Part shown: positions 1 to 10,737 of the stretch, piece after piece
Layout of the letters: every line of letters starts with the position of its first letter
How positions within the stretch are numbered: the first letter of the stretch is position 1
NCBI RefSeq assembly: GCF_002878395.1
Contig: NC_061116.1
Coordinates: 123,734,681-123,798,680 of the forward strand
Length of the DNA stretch: 64,000 nucleotides
Origin: Capsicum annuum
Lineage: Eukaryota; Streptophyta; Magnoliopsida; Solanales; Solanaceae
Direction: 5' to 3'
Notes under the pieces: model-generated
Told to the model about the DNA's origin: nothing
The model's database searches: none
What the model saw: only the letters and a program-made list of their open reading frames with translations
Translations under genes and position numbers: made by a program

Positions 1-310
1 AAGCCTCTAACTGACTGTACTGTCTGAATAAGGAGTTGATGGGACATGCCCCCAACTAACTCCAACTACTGAAATAAATTAATTAATGAGATAATAAAGT
101 AATGGTCATGTCCTTGAAGGATGAGGACTCACTGCTAATTCTGACTGCGGAGACTGGAGTGCTACTGATGCTCTGGAGCTCGTGCTTCTAAACCTATGGT
201 ATAAAACACCATAGCTCAAATGAGTCAGTACGTTTGAATGTACTGGTATGCATGTGAGGTAGGCTGAATGCAAAGGGATCACATGCATGAACTATACTAA
301 CTGTCTGGAT
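1..310 (-). repeat. Tekay/Del-like LTR fragment
   Basis: Read on the minus strand, this stretch matches part of the LTRs of element A near 8330-8600. The shared landmarks, in order, are a 'gcctacctcac' block, 'gtactgac', 'gtgagtcctcat...aggacatga' and 'gttgggggcatgtcccatcaactcc'. It is therefore a piece of a related chromovirus LTR in the opposite orientation. It continues past the left edge of the window. No coding is expected in an LTR, and the small open frames here show no domain. Confidence 0.75.
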
Positions 311-1375
311 AACATGAACGTGAGAATACATGCATAAATACATAATAACTATAACTGGGGCCCTTTTAGCTTGGGAAACTGAACCCATATAGCCCATGGG
401 TGGTTTAGGATAGCAAAAGCTACACAACCCAGGTAATGTTTTTAAATGCATGCTAAACACGGTTCCCTTTCTCGACATGGTTATATATATATATATATAT
501 ATATATGGTTGTGTGCATTATGGATGATTTACTTGGTTTTATAAATGGCATTACTTTATCCTTTTCCTGATATCATGCTAGTGGTCACTTGCTAACCCGT
601 CTACTGGAGGTTGTATACCTATGCTATACAGGAACCGACCGTTCTTCCCCTTCTACATAGTGATTAACTCGGGACTTGACATCCCATACTATGGATTTGG
701 CTTACCTTCTAGTAATTTATAGTAGGTTCCATCATGACTTGAGTTTTTGGATCATGATAGTTTAGTGACAACTATTTGGATTGAAGTGGTGGGCTTCTAT
801 ATTTTCAAAATGCTCTATTTTATTTTAAGGATATTTGTAGACACTTTGATTTTATTTTGTGATTTTATTTTGGATATTGGTTTTGGCTATGGTTAGGGGC
901 ATGTCCAAACCATATTTTGTTACTCTTTTGGTTAGAGGCTTTGTGGTACTTTTATGGGTTTGGATGAGCGGGATCAGTCTGGGTGTTTTCCTTGGCATGG
1001 GTATTAGTGTTGTAGCTTACACCCTCGGACGGTATTGTTGGTTGTTCCATTATATTTCATTTTGAGATTAAATCATGTTATATTTCAGAACTTATTTGGA
1101 AATGGCCTGGTTTGTAGCCCTTATTTTGGTAATTGGTTTGGTTTGGTTTGTTTGGATGGTTGGTATGGGACGGTAGGACTCGATTGGGTTGGTCACAGTC
1201 GTGATCTTATCCCAGAGTCTTGATATGAACAATAACGCTATTTTGTTATATGTTTGGAATTTACCCAACTCAGGGCAGGCAACTGTAGGTTGGGTTGGGT
1301 AATGAGGGTTGTCTCTGGTCTAGGTCGGACTTGAGATGCCTATTACGACATCGACTGAGGGCCAGGTTTTGTCAT
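311..1375 (+). other. LTR-like noncoding DNA of uncertain family
   Basis: No protein domain is visible. The last 75 bases (a 'gggttgtc..ctaggtcgg..gatgcctattacgacatcg' run) resemble the right end of the element F LTR at 24990-25055 in order and spacing. The region could be the 3' end of a related plus-strand LTR abutting element C. The two open frames of 60-70 codons near 859-1223 are rich in hydrophobic residues and look like chance frames in GT-rich DNA. A TA microsatellite lies inside. Confidence 0.4.
482..506. repeat. (TA)n microsatellite
   Basis: Uninterrupted alternating TA run of about 25 bases. Confidence 0.95.
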
Positions 1376-2470
1376 TGTATGAATCTAACTCTCTTTCCCT
1401 TCTCACTTTTTAGGGAAGCAAAGAAGTGGTTAAACAACGAGCCAACAACTTCTATCACTTTATGGGATGACCTGGCCTTAAAATTCCTCATCTATTTCTT
1501 TCTATCCAGAAAGAGTACAAAACTGTGTAGTCAGATTTTAAGCTTCGAATAAAAGTCTGATGATAACCTATACCATGCTTGGGAGAGATTCAAGTTTCTT
1601 CTTTGGGATTGCCCACATCATCAACAGTCCAATGAGGTATTAAGTCACACCTTTGTTGTATCTCTCGACCATAACATAAAATTTTGCTAGATTCAGCTAT
1701 AGGTGGTCAGGCTCTGGAGAAGACTTATGATGAGCTCTATACTTTGTTGAACCGTATAGATTAACGAAGTCAGAATATCATGGTTACATTTTTTGAAGTT
1801 TAGTTAAAAATGCTGCGGGCATGATTAAAGTTGATAGTATCACAACCTTAGCCACCCAATTATCAGCCATGTAGAATTAGATTATGACCCAATCCAACAA
1901 ATTAGGTATGAATCAAACTCTGGCTCAAGTGAATGCAGTGCAATAGACCCCTGATTAGTATGAGATTTTTGGCAATAGTGGTCACTTTGTAGACATATGT
2001 GGTGTAAATCTAGAACCAGTGAACTTTGTAGACAATGCTCAAACACCAAATTATGTGGATGGCTACAACCAAAAGTGGCAGACTCAGCTACCAAATTACT
2101 CTTAGGGCAGTAATCAGCAGTATCAGCAACAACAACACAATACACAAGCCAGTAACCTAGAGAAAACTTTATAGATTCTATCCAAGTAAGAAGAAATGGC
2201 TGCTCATATAAATAATCAGCAAGTCGCTCAGCAAAAGTTAGAGCTATAGTTGGGGAAACTAGCCCAAGTACAAAATACCAGGCCTCAAGGTGGTTTGCCA
2301 AGCGATAATGAACCTCTGAAGCAAGTTATGGAAATCACTTTGAGGAGTGGTAAAGAGTTTAGTTACAGACCTCCAAAGAAAGCTAATGAGGTAAATGCAA
2401 AGTTAGTTCCATAATAGGTTATGGGTAAGATGCTGATAATGCAAGGAAGTCTAAGTACCCAAAATCTAAA
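1376..2470 (+). pseudogene. gag remnant of element C
   Basis: Gag would form the virus-like particle. The frame from about 1376 reads LTLFPFSL, then WLNNEP, then ITLWDDLALKFL, then, after a stop, YHAWERFKFLLWDCPHH. These are the landmarks of the retrotransposon gag core of Athila-lineage elements. Around 1960-2000 lies the zinc knuckle with its first two cysteines replaced by Tyr and Phe, while the histidine and last cysteine remain. A Gln-rich stretch follows, then the conserved tail GGLPSDNEP and TLRSGKE near 2288-2360. The N-terminal part of gag is absent, and several stops and at least one frameshift break the rest. It cannot encode a working Gag. Confidence 0.85.
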
Positions 2471-3138
2471 ATTGTTGAACAAGTGATAGAAATACCACAA
2501 CCATCATTCCTGAAGAAGCTGAAAAAGTCCAAAGAAGATATTTGTTTTAAGAAGTTCTTTGACACGTTCAGAGAACTTCATATTAATTTGCCTCTTTAGA
2601 TGTTTTGTAGGGAATGCCCAAGTACTTGAAGGACGTGGTAACAAATAAAATGATGCTGCAGGATTTAGAGATGGTGGAACTAACAGAGGAGTACAGCTCC
2701 GTGGTAATGAAAAAGATGCCCAAGAAGCTTAAGAACCCAAGGAATTTTACCCTTACCATACAGATTGGTGATAGTGATGTGGTCAATGTCTTGAGTAATT
2801 TGGGGGTGAGTATAAATTTGATGCCTCTATTAATGTTCAATACTCTTGGATTGGGTAAGCTGAGACCATGCTCTGTGGTGTTGCTGATGGCAGACAATAC
2901 CCAAGTCTATCCCGAAGGAATTATTGAGGACTTGATCATAAAGTTTATTAAGTTTATAATCCCTACTAACTTTATTATTTTAGATTATGATACAGATAAC
3001 AGGGTAGCAATCATTCTGGGACATCCGTTCTTAGCAACGAAAGAAGCGTTGATAGATGTGAGAGAGGGCACACTGAAAATGAGATTGGATGATGAAGAGG
3101 TGGTCTTCAAATTTTCTAAGCCTCTCAATCCACCTTAA
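2471..3138 (+). pseudogene. retropepsin-like protease of element C, catalytic Asp lost
   Basis: An open frame of 174 codons (2614-3138) covers the whole protease core. The sequence before it (2471-2613) is homologous but frameshifted. Family landmarks are the KLKNPRNFTLTIQIG strand, the active-site loop, INLMPL, ILGHPFLAT (the second conserved block) and ALIDVREGTLKMRLDDEEV at the end. In working relatives the active-site loop reads D-L-G-A-S. Here residue 62 is Asn (codon AAT at 2797-2799), giving N-L-G-V-S. An aspartic protease without that Asp should be inactive. Element D has the same change. The frame is unusually long for this window, which suggests either recent loss or chance survival. 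No RT follows. Confidence 0.85.
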
Positions 3139-3405
3139 CAGTACAAATATTTGTATACCATGATGGAAGTGGATTAGTGTGGGGTGGTAGAGTCCAAACC
3201 ACCAAAGACCTCTTCGGATAGTCTCAGCGGATTACCCAAGCCACCACCTAAGCTTAAAGTGATGATTATTGATGAGCCTACAAAGGTAGTTGTTGAGAAG
3301 GATGTTGACCTTGAGAGTTCACACTCAAGAGGTTAGAAATGAATAAGAAGATGTCCTCCGAGTAGGAGAAAAAGAATGAAGGATTTATGATTAGTGATGT
3401 TTAGT

Positions 3406-3450
3406 CGTACCATGACACTAAATCACGCTCAGCTTGGGAGGTAACCAAAG
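3406..3450 (+). promoter_or_regulatory. conserved post-pol motif (copy in C)
   Basis: Contains 'ccatgacactaaatcacgc' followed by 'cttgggaggtaacc'. It matches the motif found after integrase or protease in B, H, J and D. The function is unknown. TGGG and CCCA can pair around the AGGCAA core in better-preserved copies. Confidence 0.7.
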
Positions 3451-3654
3451 TTAAGATAGGTTTTATTTTCAGTATTTCAGATTTTACTTCACATAGTTTT
3501 TGTTTTTGTTGAGTCACAGGTTGATGGGAAGTTTGAGTATCAAAAAATTAAGCTAAGAAGCATAGCAGATATTAAGTATGGGGTCCCCAAACCCTCTTGA
3601 TGTAACAAATGCTATTATCTAGGCCTAAAAGCCTCAAGGAGGACTTCTAACTCT

Positions 3655-3712
3655 ACTTTTGAGTTTACTTTGGGGACAAAGTAGATTTTTAAGTGCGGGG
3701 TGGGGAAATTCC
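3655..3712 (+). promoter_or_regulatory. internal polypurine-like block
   Basis: The sequence 'ctttggggacaaagtaga' is followed by 'taagtgcggggtggggaaa'. The same pair of words occurs in D (minus, about 58775-58825) and, in altered form, after the env-position ORFs of B, H and J. The G-rich half resembles the polypurine tract directly before the 3' LTRs of J and D, although this site is well inside the element. Confidence 0.6.
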
Positions 3713-3829
3713 TATGTTTCGAGTGAAGTGATGTTGTAGGATCTTAATTTCTAGTTTTTTCCTAAATTTGAAAAAATTACAAAATAATTTTGCTTTCTAT
3801 TTTTTCAGTTGTGGGTTTCTGTTTAGTAG

Positions 3830-5127
3830 GTGCATATGTCACCCACCCCATGGTTATTCTTTTTGGTTCTTTTCCATGGGAGCACCCCTTGAACCCAGTA
3901 TCCTTTTTCTTTTTAGGAGTAATTTTAATATTTTTTTGATTAGGTAAGTGAGATGCTCTAGTTGGTACTATGTGTGATTGCATAATGCAAGTGGATTTTG
4001 TATGTAAAAGCATGTTTTTTTGTGTGAATTACTACTTTTGAGACTCCTAGGCTCTAGTTTATGACTCTTGTACGTTGTTGGCTTAATTTAAAATTCTTGT
4101 GATTGTTTGGTTGTAATGATCCTAAATTGAGTTGAGCATATTCCATGTGTGAAGTGAGGTTCTGTGTATTCCTTGCTGCATGCAATATCTAGAACTTGCC
4201 TGGTATGTATGCAAACTGAAGTAAAGAGTGTGGGTTTAGGAGATGATATAGGCATTTATTTGACAACCATGTTTCATACCCTCTTTTATCAACCTTTATA
4301 CTTAATCCTAGTTAACCCCATTGAGGCTTTAACTTATTTTCTTTGGTAGCTTTATATGTAGCCTAATTCTCTTTCTTTGTTTGACCTTAATTTGATCAAA
4401 TATTTCTAAGCGCTTTAGCTAAAAATTAATTGAAGTAAGGAGTTGAAATACAAGTAAGGAAAAAGTTAAAATGGAGCCACCAAAACATAACTATTGGTGT
4501 TGAAAATTGATGTGTATTGAGGTTGGGAGTTGTATGATGAAAAGAATAAAGATTGTTCAAAATTGAATAATGTATTGAATAGAATATTCCCTTCCATAGT
4601 GTGCAAATTATCTTAATGAGATTGAAAAAAAAAAGACATGTGTGAAAGTAGATAAGGTGGAAAGTTTTGTTGTTTAAGTTGATCTTAATGTATATGTGAT
4701 GTATTAAAATGCTTAGGGAGGATAGTCACCATTCTTGTCAAAAATAGTTCCTACCCGTCCTTTATCCTACATTACAACCCTTAAAGACCTATTTGATCTT
4801 GACCTTAACATTCTAATAGTATGGAGTACTACACTAAGGGCAAGCCTATAGTTCATCATGTTTAATTTGTGAATTTTTCCGAGAGTGAGCGCAATTTGAT
4901 TCTTGTACCCTTTTCTAAGACAGATTGCATCTATGTGAGTGATTATGGGTGAATATTTTATTATGAGGGAATATGTTTAATGATAGTGTGGTGATTTCTG
5001 TGATGTCCTTAGTTGAATAGTATGCATGAATTTGCCAAATTTGGTGAGTCAATTCTTGAGGCTAGAGTGTTTTGGAGTAGTATTCTTGAGCTTTCAATTG
5101 TGTGTATAACATGCTTAATGTAAAAAC
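3830..5127 (+). repeat. inverted repeat arm 1
   Basis: Its reverse complement is found at 5171-6337 and, beyond the insertion of element A, at 15859-15975. Blocks compared by eye are about nine-tenths identical, for example 4981-5125 against 5173-5330. A diverged direct copy lies at 44640-45840 in J, and another on the minus strand at 57300-58600 in D. The arm is therefore ordinary 3' noncoding DNA of this family that became duplicated in inverted orientation. Confidence 0.9.
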
Positions 5128-5170
5128 TTACATTTTGTGTAGTCATTGTAGTACTAGCTTGAGTGTCTTG
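5128..5170. other. spacer of the inverted repeat
   Basis: A spacer of about 43 bases. It continues the normal element sequence of arm 1 (a 'tgtagtcattgtagtactagcttgagtgtctt' run, also seen in D), so the rearrangement breakpoint is at its right edge near 5170. Confidence 0.75.
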
Positions 5171-6337
5171 CTTTTTACACTAAGAATGTTATACACACAA
5201 TTGAAAGCTCAAGAATACTACTCCAAAACACCCTAGCCTCAACAATTGACTCACAAATTTGGCAAATTCATGCATATTACTCAATCAAGGACATCATAGA
5301 AATCAACACACTATCATTAAACATGTTCCCTTATAACAAAAGAGTTACCCATTATAACTCACATAATGCAATCTATCACAAAAATAGGTACAAGAATCAA
5401 ATTACCCTCACTCTCAGAAAGAATTCACAAGTTACACATGATAAACCATAGGTTTTTCCTTAATGTAGTACTCCACTAATATCATAATGTTAAGGCTTAA
5501 GATCAAATAGGTTTGTAAGGGTTGTGATGCATGCTAAAGGATGGGTAGGAAATATTATGGCTAAAAATAATGACTATCCTCCCTAAGCGCTTTAAGACAT
5601 CACATATATATTAAGTCAACCTCTAGTAATCAAACTTTCAACCCCATATACCTTCACGCATATCTTCTGTTTTGCCCCATCTCATTAAGCTAATTCACAT
5701 ACAGTATGGAAGGGAATAATCTGTTCAATAGATTATTCAATTTTGAACCGTCGGTATTCTTTTCATTATATAACTCCCAACCTCAATACACATCAATTCT
5801 CAAAACCAATAGCTATGTTTTGGGGGCTCCACTTTCACCTTTTTACTATTTGTATTTCAAATCCTTATTTCAATTAATTTTTAACTAAAGCGATTAGGAT
5901 CTTTGGATCAAATTAAGGTCAAACTAAGAAAGAGAATTAGGCTACATATAAAGCTATCAAATAAAATAAGCTAAAACCTCAATGAGGTTAACTAGGATTA
6001 TACACAATGATAGGTACAAGAGGGTATGAAACATGGTTGTCAAATAAATAACTATATCATCTCTTAAACCCACACTCTTTATTTTGCTTTGCACACACAC
6101 CATGTAAGAAAACACAAAACCTCACTTCACACCTGGAACATGCTCAACTTAAGTAGGATCACCACACACTCCCAACCAAAGAATCACACAAATTCAGAAT
6201 TAAGCCAACAACATACAAGAGTTACAAACTAGACCCTTGGAGTCTCAAAAGTAGTAATTCACATAGACAACATGATTTTACACACAAAAATCACTTGCAT
6301 CATGCAATCACATATAGCACCAAAAAGAGAATCTCAC
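5171..6337 (-). repeat. inverted repeat arm 2 (element C', left part)
   Basis: Reverse complement of arm 1, tail to tail with element C. It is interrupted at 6337 by element A and resumes at 15859. The open frame at 5706-5888 is not conserved in the other copies and is not counted as a gene. Confidence 0.9.
6333..6337 (+). repeat. target-site duplication of element A (left)
   Basis: CTCAC directly before the LTR. The same five bases follow the right LTR at 15859-15863. The homologous uninterrupted sequence in D, near 58525, has a single 'ctcacttacc', which confirms the insertion point. Confidence 0.95.
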
Positions 6338-8832
6338 TATAAGACCCCGCAAAATCCCAAGCTCAACTCAGTCTTTTAAGCTTGCTAAGGTGTCCCAGAC
6401 TTAGAAAATTCTAGCTAAGTATTCAGACTTAGTATTATTTTGGCCTTTGTAAGTTGGAAACTCAATTTAACTACTCTTATAACCTTGAAGTATCAATCTT
6501 TAGATTGATTTATAATCAGGAATATCAATAGGTGTTTTTCCTGACAAGTTTTAGATTTTTTGAACCTCATTGAGACAATGTTCGAGTGACCAAAATAGTG
6601 AGTCGACGCGATCTTGATGCATCGCGTCATCCCTTGCATCAACATATAATTGTTTTTTAGCTCAGTGCAAATTCCTGTGAACAGATGGAGACTCGACGTA
6701 GTGTGTTGGCCATCGCGTCGATGCCAATGACGCTGCTGTCGGTCTGCATGTTGATAGTTTGATTTTCAGCCATTAAAAACCTGCACCCATAGGGGTATTT
6801 AGGTCTTTTTCCCCACCCCTATTCAGCCCTAAAATATGAGATTCAACCCTTATTAAGCAATATACACTCACTTTCTCTAAAATTTCTCAAGAACAAGAAC
6901 CCTAGGTGATTTAATTTCAAAGCCAAGGCTCAGGATTTCACCATTGTTCTTCAAGAATTAAACAACCATGGTATGTGAAGTGTTCATCCAAGGGTTACTT
7001 GCACCCTTGGAGTCCAAGAAACTCTTTTAAACTTCAAGTAGCTTGATTTCATGCTTTCCATGATTTGAAATCAAAGTGTATTAATCATTATTGCTATAAT
7101 TGGGCTTCTATTTCATGATTTATTACAAGATTGATGTAGAATTAATTGACATGTGTGATTTATAATGTGAGTTTATGTAGAAACCCATAGAACTGTGAGT
7201 TTGGAATTGAATCCTGATGCTCACATATTGTTTTAGTGTCATGTGCATAGATTATTCTATCCAAGTGTTTGATGAATTGCTAATGTGAATGTAATGATAA
7301 GATTATATCATATGAGTATGTATACTATTTCATGCTATGCAAGTATTTGATAAAATGCTTTTGTAGATGCATTATAAACAAGTGTGCATTTTTATGTTAT
7401 GCTGTACAAGATCATGTGAAGCTTTACTTTTCATGCTATCGAGTCCTGGGGGTATTTATACCCGACAATTTAGCTATTCACCTAGAGACAGTGTTAGTTA
7501 TAGAATAATATTAGTCACATCAAGATTAGTAGTACTCTCATTCTATTACCGGACTCAGGAGAACTCAGTAGATTCAGTATTAGTCCCGTCTAGTTAAGTT
7601 TCAGTTCAGACCTCAGTAAACTCAGTCAACTAATATAAATCAGTAGTATTCCATCAGTCAACGGAACTCAGTAAAATCAGTAATAATTTAGTCAAGACTA
7701 GTATGAACTAGGAAATCAGTTCAGTGTCTATTCAGTTGGGAGTAGGATTCAGCACCGAGTTGAGATATCTTAGTAGCAATCCCTGCATTACAGAACTACA
7801 TAATCAGCATAGGTTGAGATATCTTCCTGCCAGATTAGAGTTGATACATCTTACACGAGTTTTCCTACCAGCGAGGGTCGATGAAAGAGCTTCCTGACAG
7901 AGAGGGTTAACTCATAGCTTATCTTTACCCATGACATGGTACTGATACCCTTCCAATTGGGGTTACAAGTTAGACCCCAATCTATCCAGAAAAGAGGCAT
8001 TTCAATTAGATGATTACCTCTCACAGTCTCAGTTTCAGTTCCATTCTTAGAATAAAAATCAGTTCAGTTCTATAGATTCAGGACTGTCAGATACAGTCAC
8101 TCAGTTCAATATGAAACCCAGTATAGTTCTATAGGATCAAGACTATTAGATATAGTCACTTATTTATTAGCTACACAGTATTAGTAAACTCAGATATCAG
8201 TAAATCATTAATTTAGAACTCAGTATCCAGTGTTATCATGATCTCAGTTACAGTATGCGTATTCATGCATGTACTTCTATTAAGTTTTATTCATGTCATT
8301 CAGTCAGTATTTTTCATGCATATGAACCCACACATTTTAGCTTACCTCACTTAGCATACCAGTATATTCAAAGTACTGACACATACTTTTCTCTTGCGCT
8401 ATTATGTTTTGTATCATAGGTTCAGATGCTCGAGATCTCGAGCACCCTTAGCAGGTCAGCTCTTCAGCAGTCTGAGTTAGTGGTGAGTCCTCATAGTTTG
8501 AGGACATGATTATTTTCTTTAGTATTTCAGTTTATCAGTATAGTTTTTAGTAGTTTGAGTTAGTTGGGGGCTTATCCCATCAACTCCATGATTCAGATAG
8601 TAGAGGATTTTTAGACTAGAGTATTTTCATACAGATGTTTCAATTTTGGTATTGTTATACCATTTTCAGTTTTATTTTAGTATTGAACCTTATGGAAAGT
8701 TTCCACCTAATTTTTCTATAGTTGCAGTTTACTATTCAGTTATTGCAGCAGGTATCAATCATGGATTTGCTTGTAGTCCTTTTAGATTATGAGCATCGTG
8801 TAGAATCCGCGGTACAGACTCTGGGAATTAAA
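6338..8832 (+). repeat. 5' LTR of element A
   Basis: Matches 13329-15858 throughout. It starts TATAAG where the 3' copy keeps TGTAAG. Near 6600-6745 it holds several CpG-rich self-complementary words (GACGCGATC, GATGCATCGCGTC, CATCGCGTCGATG). A pyrimidine-rich stretch and 'ccccacccctattcagccctaaaa' follow. The open frame at 7367-7597 has no domain and is not conserved in the 3' copy. Confidence 0.93.
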
Positions 8833-8836
8833 AACT

Positions 8837-8854
8837 TAGTATCAGAGACTAAGG
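8837..8854 (+). promoter_or_regulatory. primer-binding site, tRNA-iMet type
   Basis: TAGTATCAGAGACTAAGG begins four bases after the LTR and matches the plant initiator tRNA-Met complement TGGTATCAGAGCC... with a few changes. Minus-strand DNA synthesis would start here. Confidence 0.85.
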
Positions 8855-9049
8855 TTCAACAGAGTCTTAGAAAGTCTGAAATCCACATCTAGTAGAGTCT
8901 TGTGCATGGGTGTGTAGCACGCCACACTTATGGACAAGAAGCTATGAGGCATTTTTGGAAAATTTGTCCTTTCTTTAGTATTCATATCGTGCGGGTGAGC
9001 ATGAGCTTAAGTTAAACTCTTAGTATAATTCATCTCTTCCTTATGCTTC
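8855..9049 (+). other. leader of element A
   Basis: Noncoding sequence between the primer site and the first recognisable gag residues. No other signal was noticed. Confidence 0.6.
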
Positions 9050-9500
9050 TAGAACATTCCTTCCAGAGAAGCTAATGAGAGAAGTAATGAAAATCAGCCA
9101 GCCCCTCCGCCTGTTCAGGCAGATCCCCTGAATGAGCATGTCTCCCACTCTGAATTTAGAGCTGCTTTTACTGCCTTAGCTTATTTATTAGCTACTCAGA
9201 ACAATCATCTGGCTAGTATCCTATCAAGGCTTATGGCTCATGCTCCACATAGTGAGGAGAAGAGGCATAGAAAAGGGGGGAGAAAGAATAAGAGGGCCAG
9301 AATGTCTAGGCCAAAAAAGAAACCGAACAAATCCTCTTTGCCAGAAGTGTGGAAGAAACCACCAAAGTATCTGCAGAGCTGGCAGTGATGTGTGTTTTGA
9401 ATGTGGCAAGCCAGGCCACAGAGTCAAAGATTATCCTCAGGTAGGTTTACATAGTCAACATAATTGTCCCCTAGCTCAGTACGGTTGCCCGAATCAGTAG
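9050..9500 (+). pseudogene. gag remnant of element A with zinc knuckle
   Basis: The first part (about 9060-9235) encodes a Pro/Gln-rich N-terminus followed by SEFRAAFTALAYLLATQNN, the N-terminal helix region of Tekay/Del Gag. The gag core that should follow is deleted. The frame at 9240-9500 picks up just before the nucleocapsid. It reads CQKCGRNHQSICRAG, then CFECGKPGHRVKDY, a CCHC zinc knuckle whose final Cys is Tyr. It continues into a Pro/Gln-rich tail. With most of the capsid domain missing and a knuckle ligand lost, it is non-functional. Confidence 0.8.
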
Positions 9501-9589
9501 GGTGCTTCTTCCCATACCATTAGTGGGCAATGACCAAATAAGATTTATGCACTTCAGTCCCGGCAGGATCAGGAAAGTTCTCCTGATGT

Positions 9590-10010
9590 GGCCACTGGTA
9601 TGTTACAAGTTTACTGTTGACATGTTCATGCTTTGCTAGATCTAGGAGTTTCTTTGTCCTTTGTAACTCTATATATAGTTGTTGATTTTGGAGTCAGTCT
9701 CGAAATCCTAGGAGAGCCTTTCTTAGTCTGTACCCTAGCAGGTAAATCTATCATAGCCTGGCGGGTATATAGGAACTATCCGATTATGGTATCTTAGAAA
9801 GTTACTTCAACAGACTTGTTAAATTAGATATGACTGATTTTGATGTCATTCTCGACATAGATTGGCTTTATTTCTGCTATGCATTAATCGATTGCAGAAA
9901 CAAAATTTTCCAATTTTAGTTTCTGAATGAGCCCATCCTAGAGTAGAGGGGTAGTACTTCAGCACTTAGGGATCAGCTTATTTCCTACCTAAGGGTAAGG
10001 AAAATAAGAT
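9590..10010 (+). pseudogene. protease remnant of element A
   Basis: The frame contains HALLDLGVSLSFVT, which keeps the catalytic Asp of the D-x-G-A-S loop. It is followed by FLVCTLAGKSIIAWRVYRN and DFDVILDIDWL, the second conserved strand of Tekay/Del proteases (usually ILGMDWL). In-frame stops break it. It joins the RT region without a gap, as in the usual gag-pro-pol polyprotein of this lineage. Confidence 0.8.
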
Positions 10011-10737
10011 TTATGAAATATGTCTACCATTTCGTTCGAGTCCAAGACTCTAGTTTAAAAACCCTTAATCTTGAATCAGTGTCAGTAGCATATGAATTCC
10101 CTGAGGTATTTCCTGAAGATCTTCTCAGATTTCTTCCCAAAATGGGAATCGACTTCGGAATAGACCTTCTTCCAGATACTCAGCCCATATCTATTTTGCC
10201 ATACAGAATGGCTCCATCAGAACTCAAAGAATTAAAGAACAGTTGAAAGATCTCCTAGATAAGGGATTCATCAGACCCAGTATGTCCTCATGGGGTGCAC
10301 CAGTTCTATTTATATATAAGAAAGACGGTTCTCTCAAAATGGGTATTGACTACCATCAGTTAAATAAAGTCACAATCAAGAACAAGTATCCACTTCCTAA
10401 AATCTATGTCTTGTTTGACCAACTTTAGGGTGCTAGTTATTTTTCTAAGATAGACCTCAGATCAAGCTATCATCAGCTCAGAGTCAAAGAATGTGACATT
10501 TCAAAAACAATTTTCAGAACTCAGTATGGTCACTTCAAATTCTTAGTTATGTCATTTGGTATTACTAATACCTCAACAACTTTCATGGACTTGATGAACC
10601 GTATGTTCAATTAGTACTTGGACATATTCATCATAGTCTTCATAGATGACATCCTTGTCTACTCTCGCAGTGAACATAATCATGTAGATCATCTCAGAAT
10701 CGTATTCCAGACTCTCAAAACCCATCAGTTATCATGA
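10011..10737 (+). pseudogene. reverse transcriptase fragment of element A
   Basis: Starts with the protease-RT linker ([10 protein letters not shown] and [11 protein letters not shown]). A frameshift near 10240 separates it from the RT fingers ([36 protein letters not shown]). A stop is crossed, then come the palm ([34 protein letters not shown]) and the catalytic motif FIDDILVYS at about 10630-10665. Both aspartates of the DD pair survive. The sequence ends near 10737, before the thumb, and RNase H does not follow. Translation would stop several times, so no enzyme is made. Confidence 0.9.

Larger units (their letters stand above)
3139..3829 (+). other. post-protease noncoding region of element C
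   Basis: Remnants of the protease C-terminal linker continue to about 3340 (KPPPKLKVMIIDEP in one frame), matching the minus-strand copy in element D near 59160-59260. The rest is noncoding apart from the two short conserved blocks listed separately. Confidence 0.6.
1376..5170 (+). mobile_element. Element C: gag-protease-only Athila-lineage retrotransposon, truncated
   Basis: The order is gag core, gag tail with zinc-knuckle remnant, protease, a conserved post-protease motif, a purine-rich tract and a long noncoding 3' region. Element D (55586-63302) carries the same parts in the same order, so C is a second copy of that family. There is no reverse transcriptase, RNase H or integrase. The left end starts abruptly inside the gag core, so the 5' LTR, primer site and gag N-terminus are missing. 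The right end stops at about 5170, short of the polypurine tract and 3' LTR seen in D, where the sequence turns into an inverted copy (C'). Confidence 0.8.

Noticed and set aside
4020..6300. Foldback transposon or MITE
   Set aside because: The arms are homologous to the 3' noncoding region of elements C, D and J and lack terminal repeats and a target duplication of their own.
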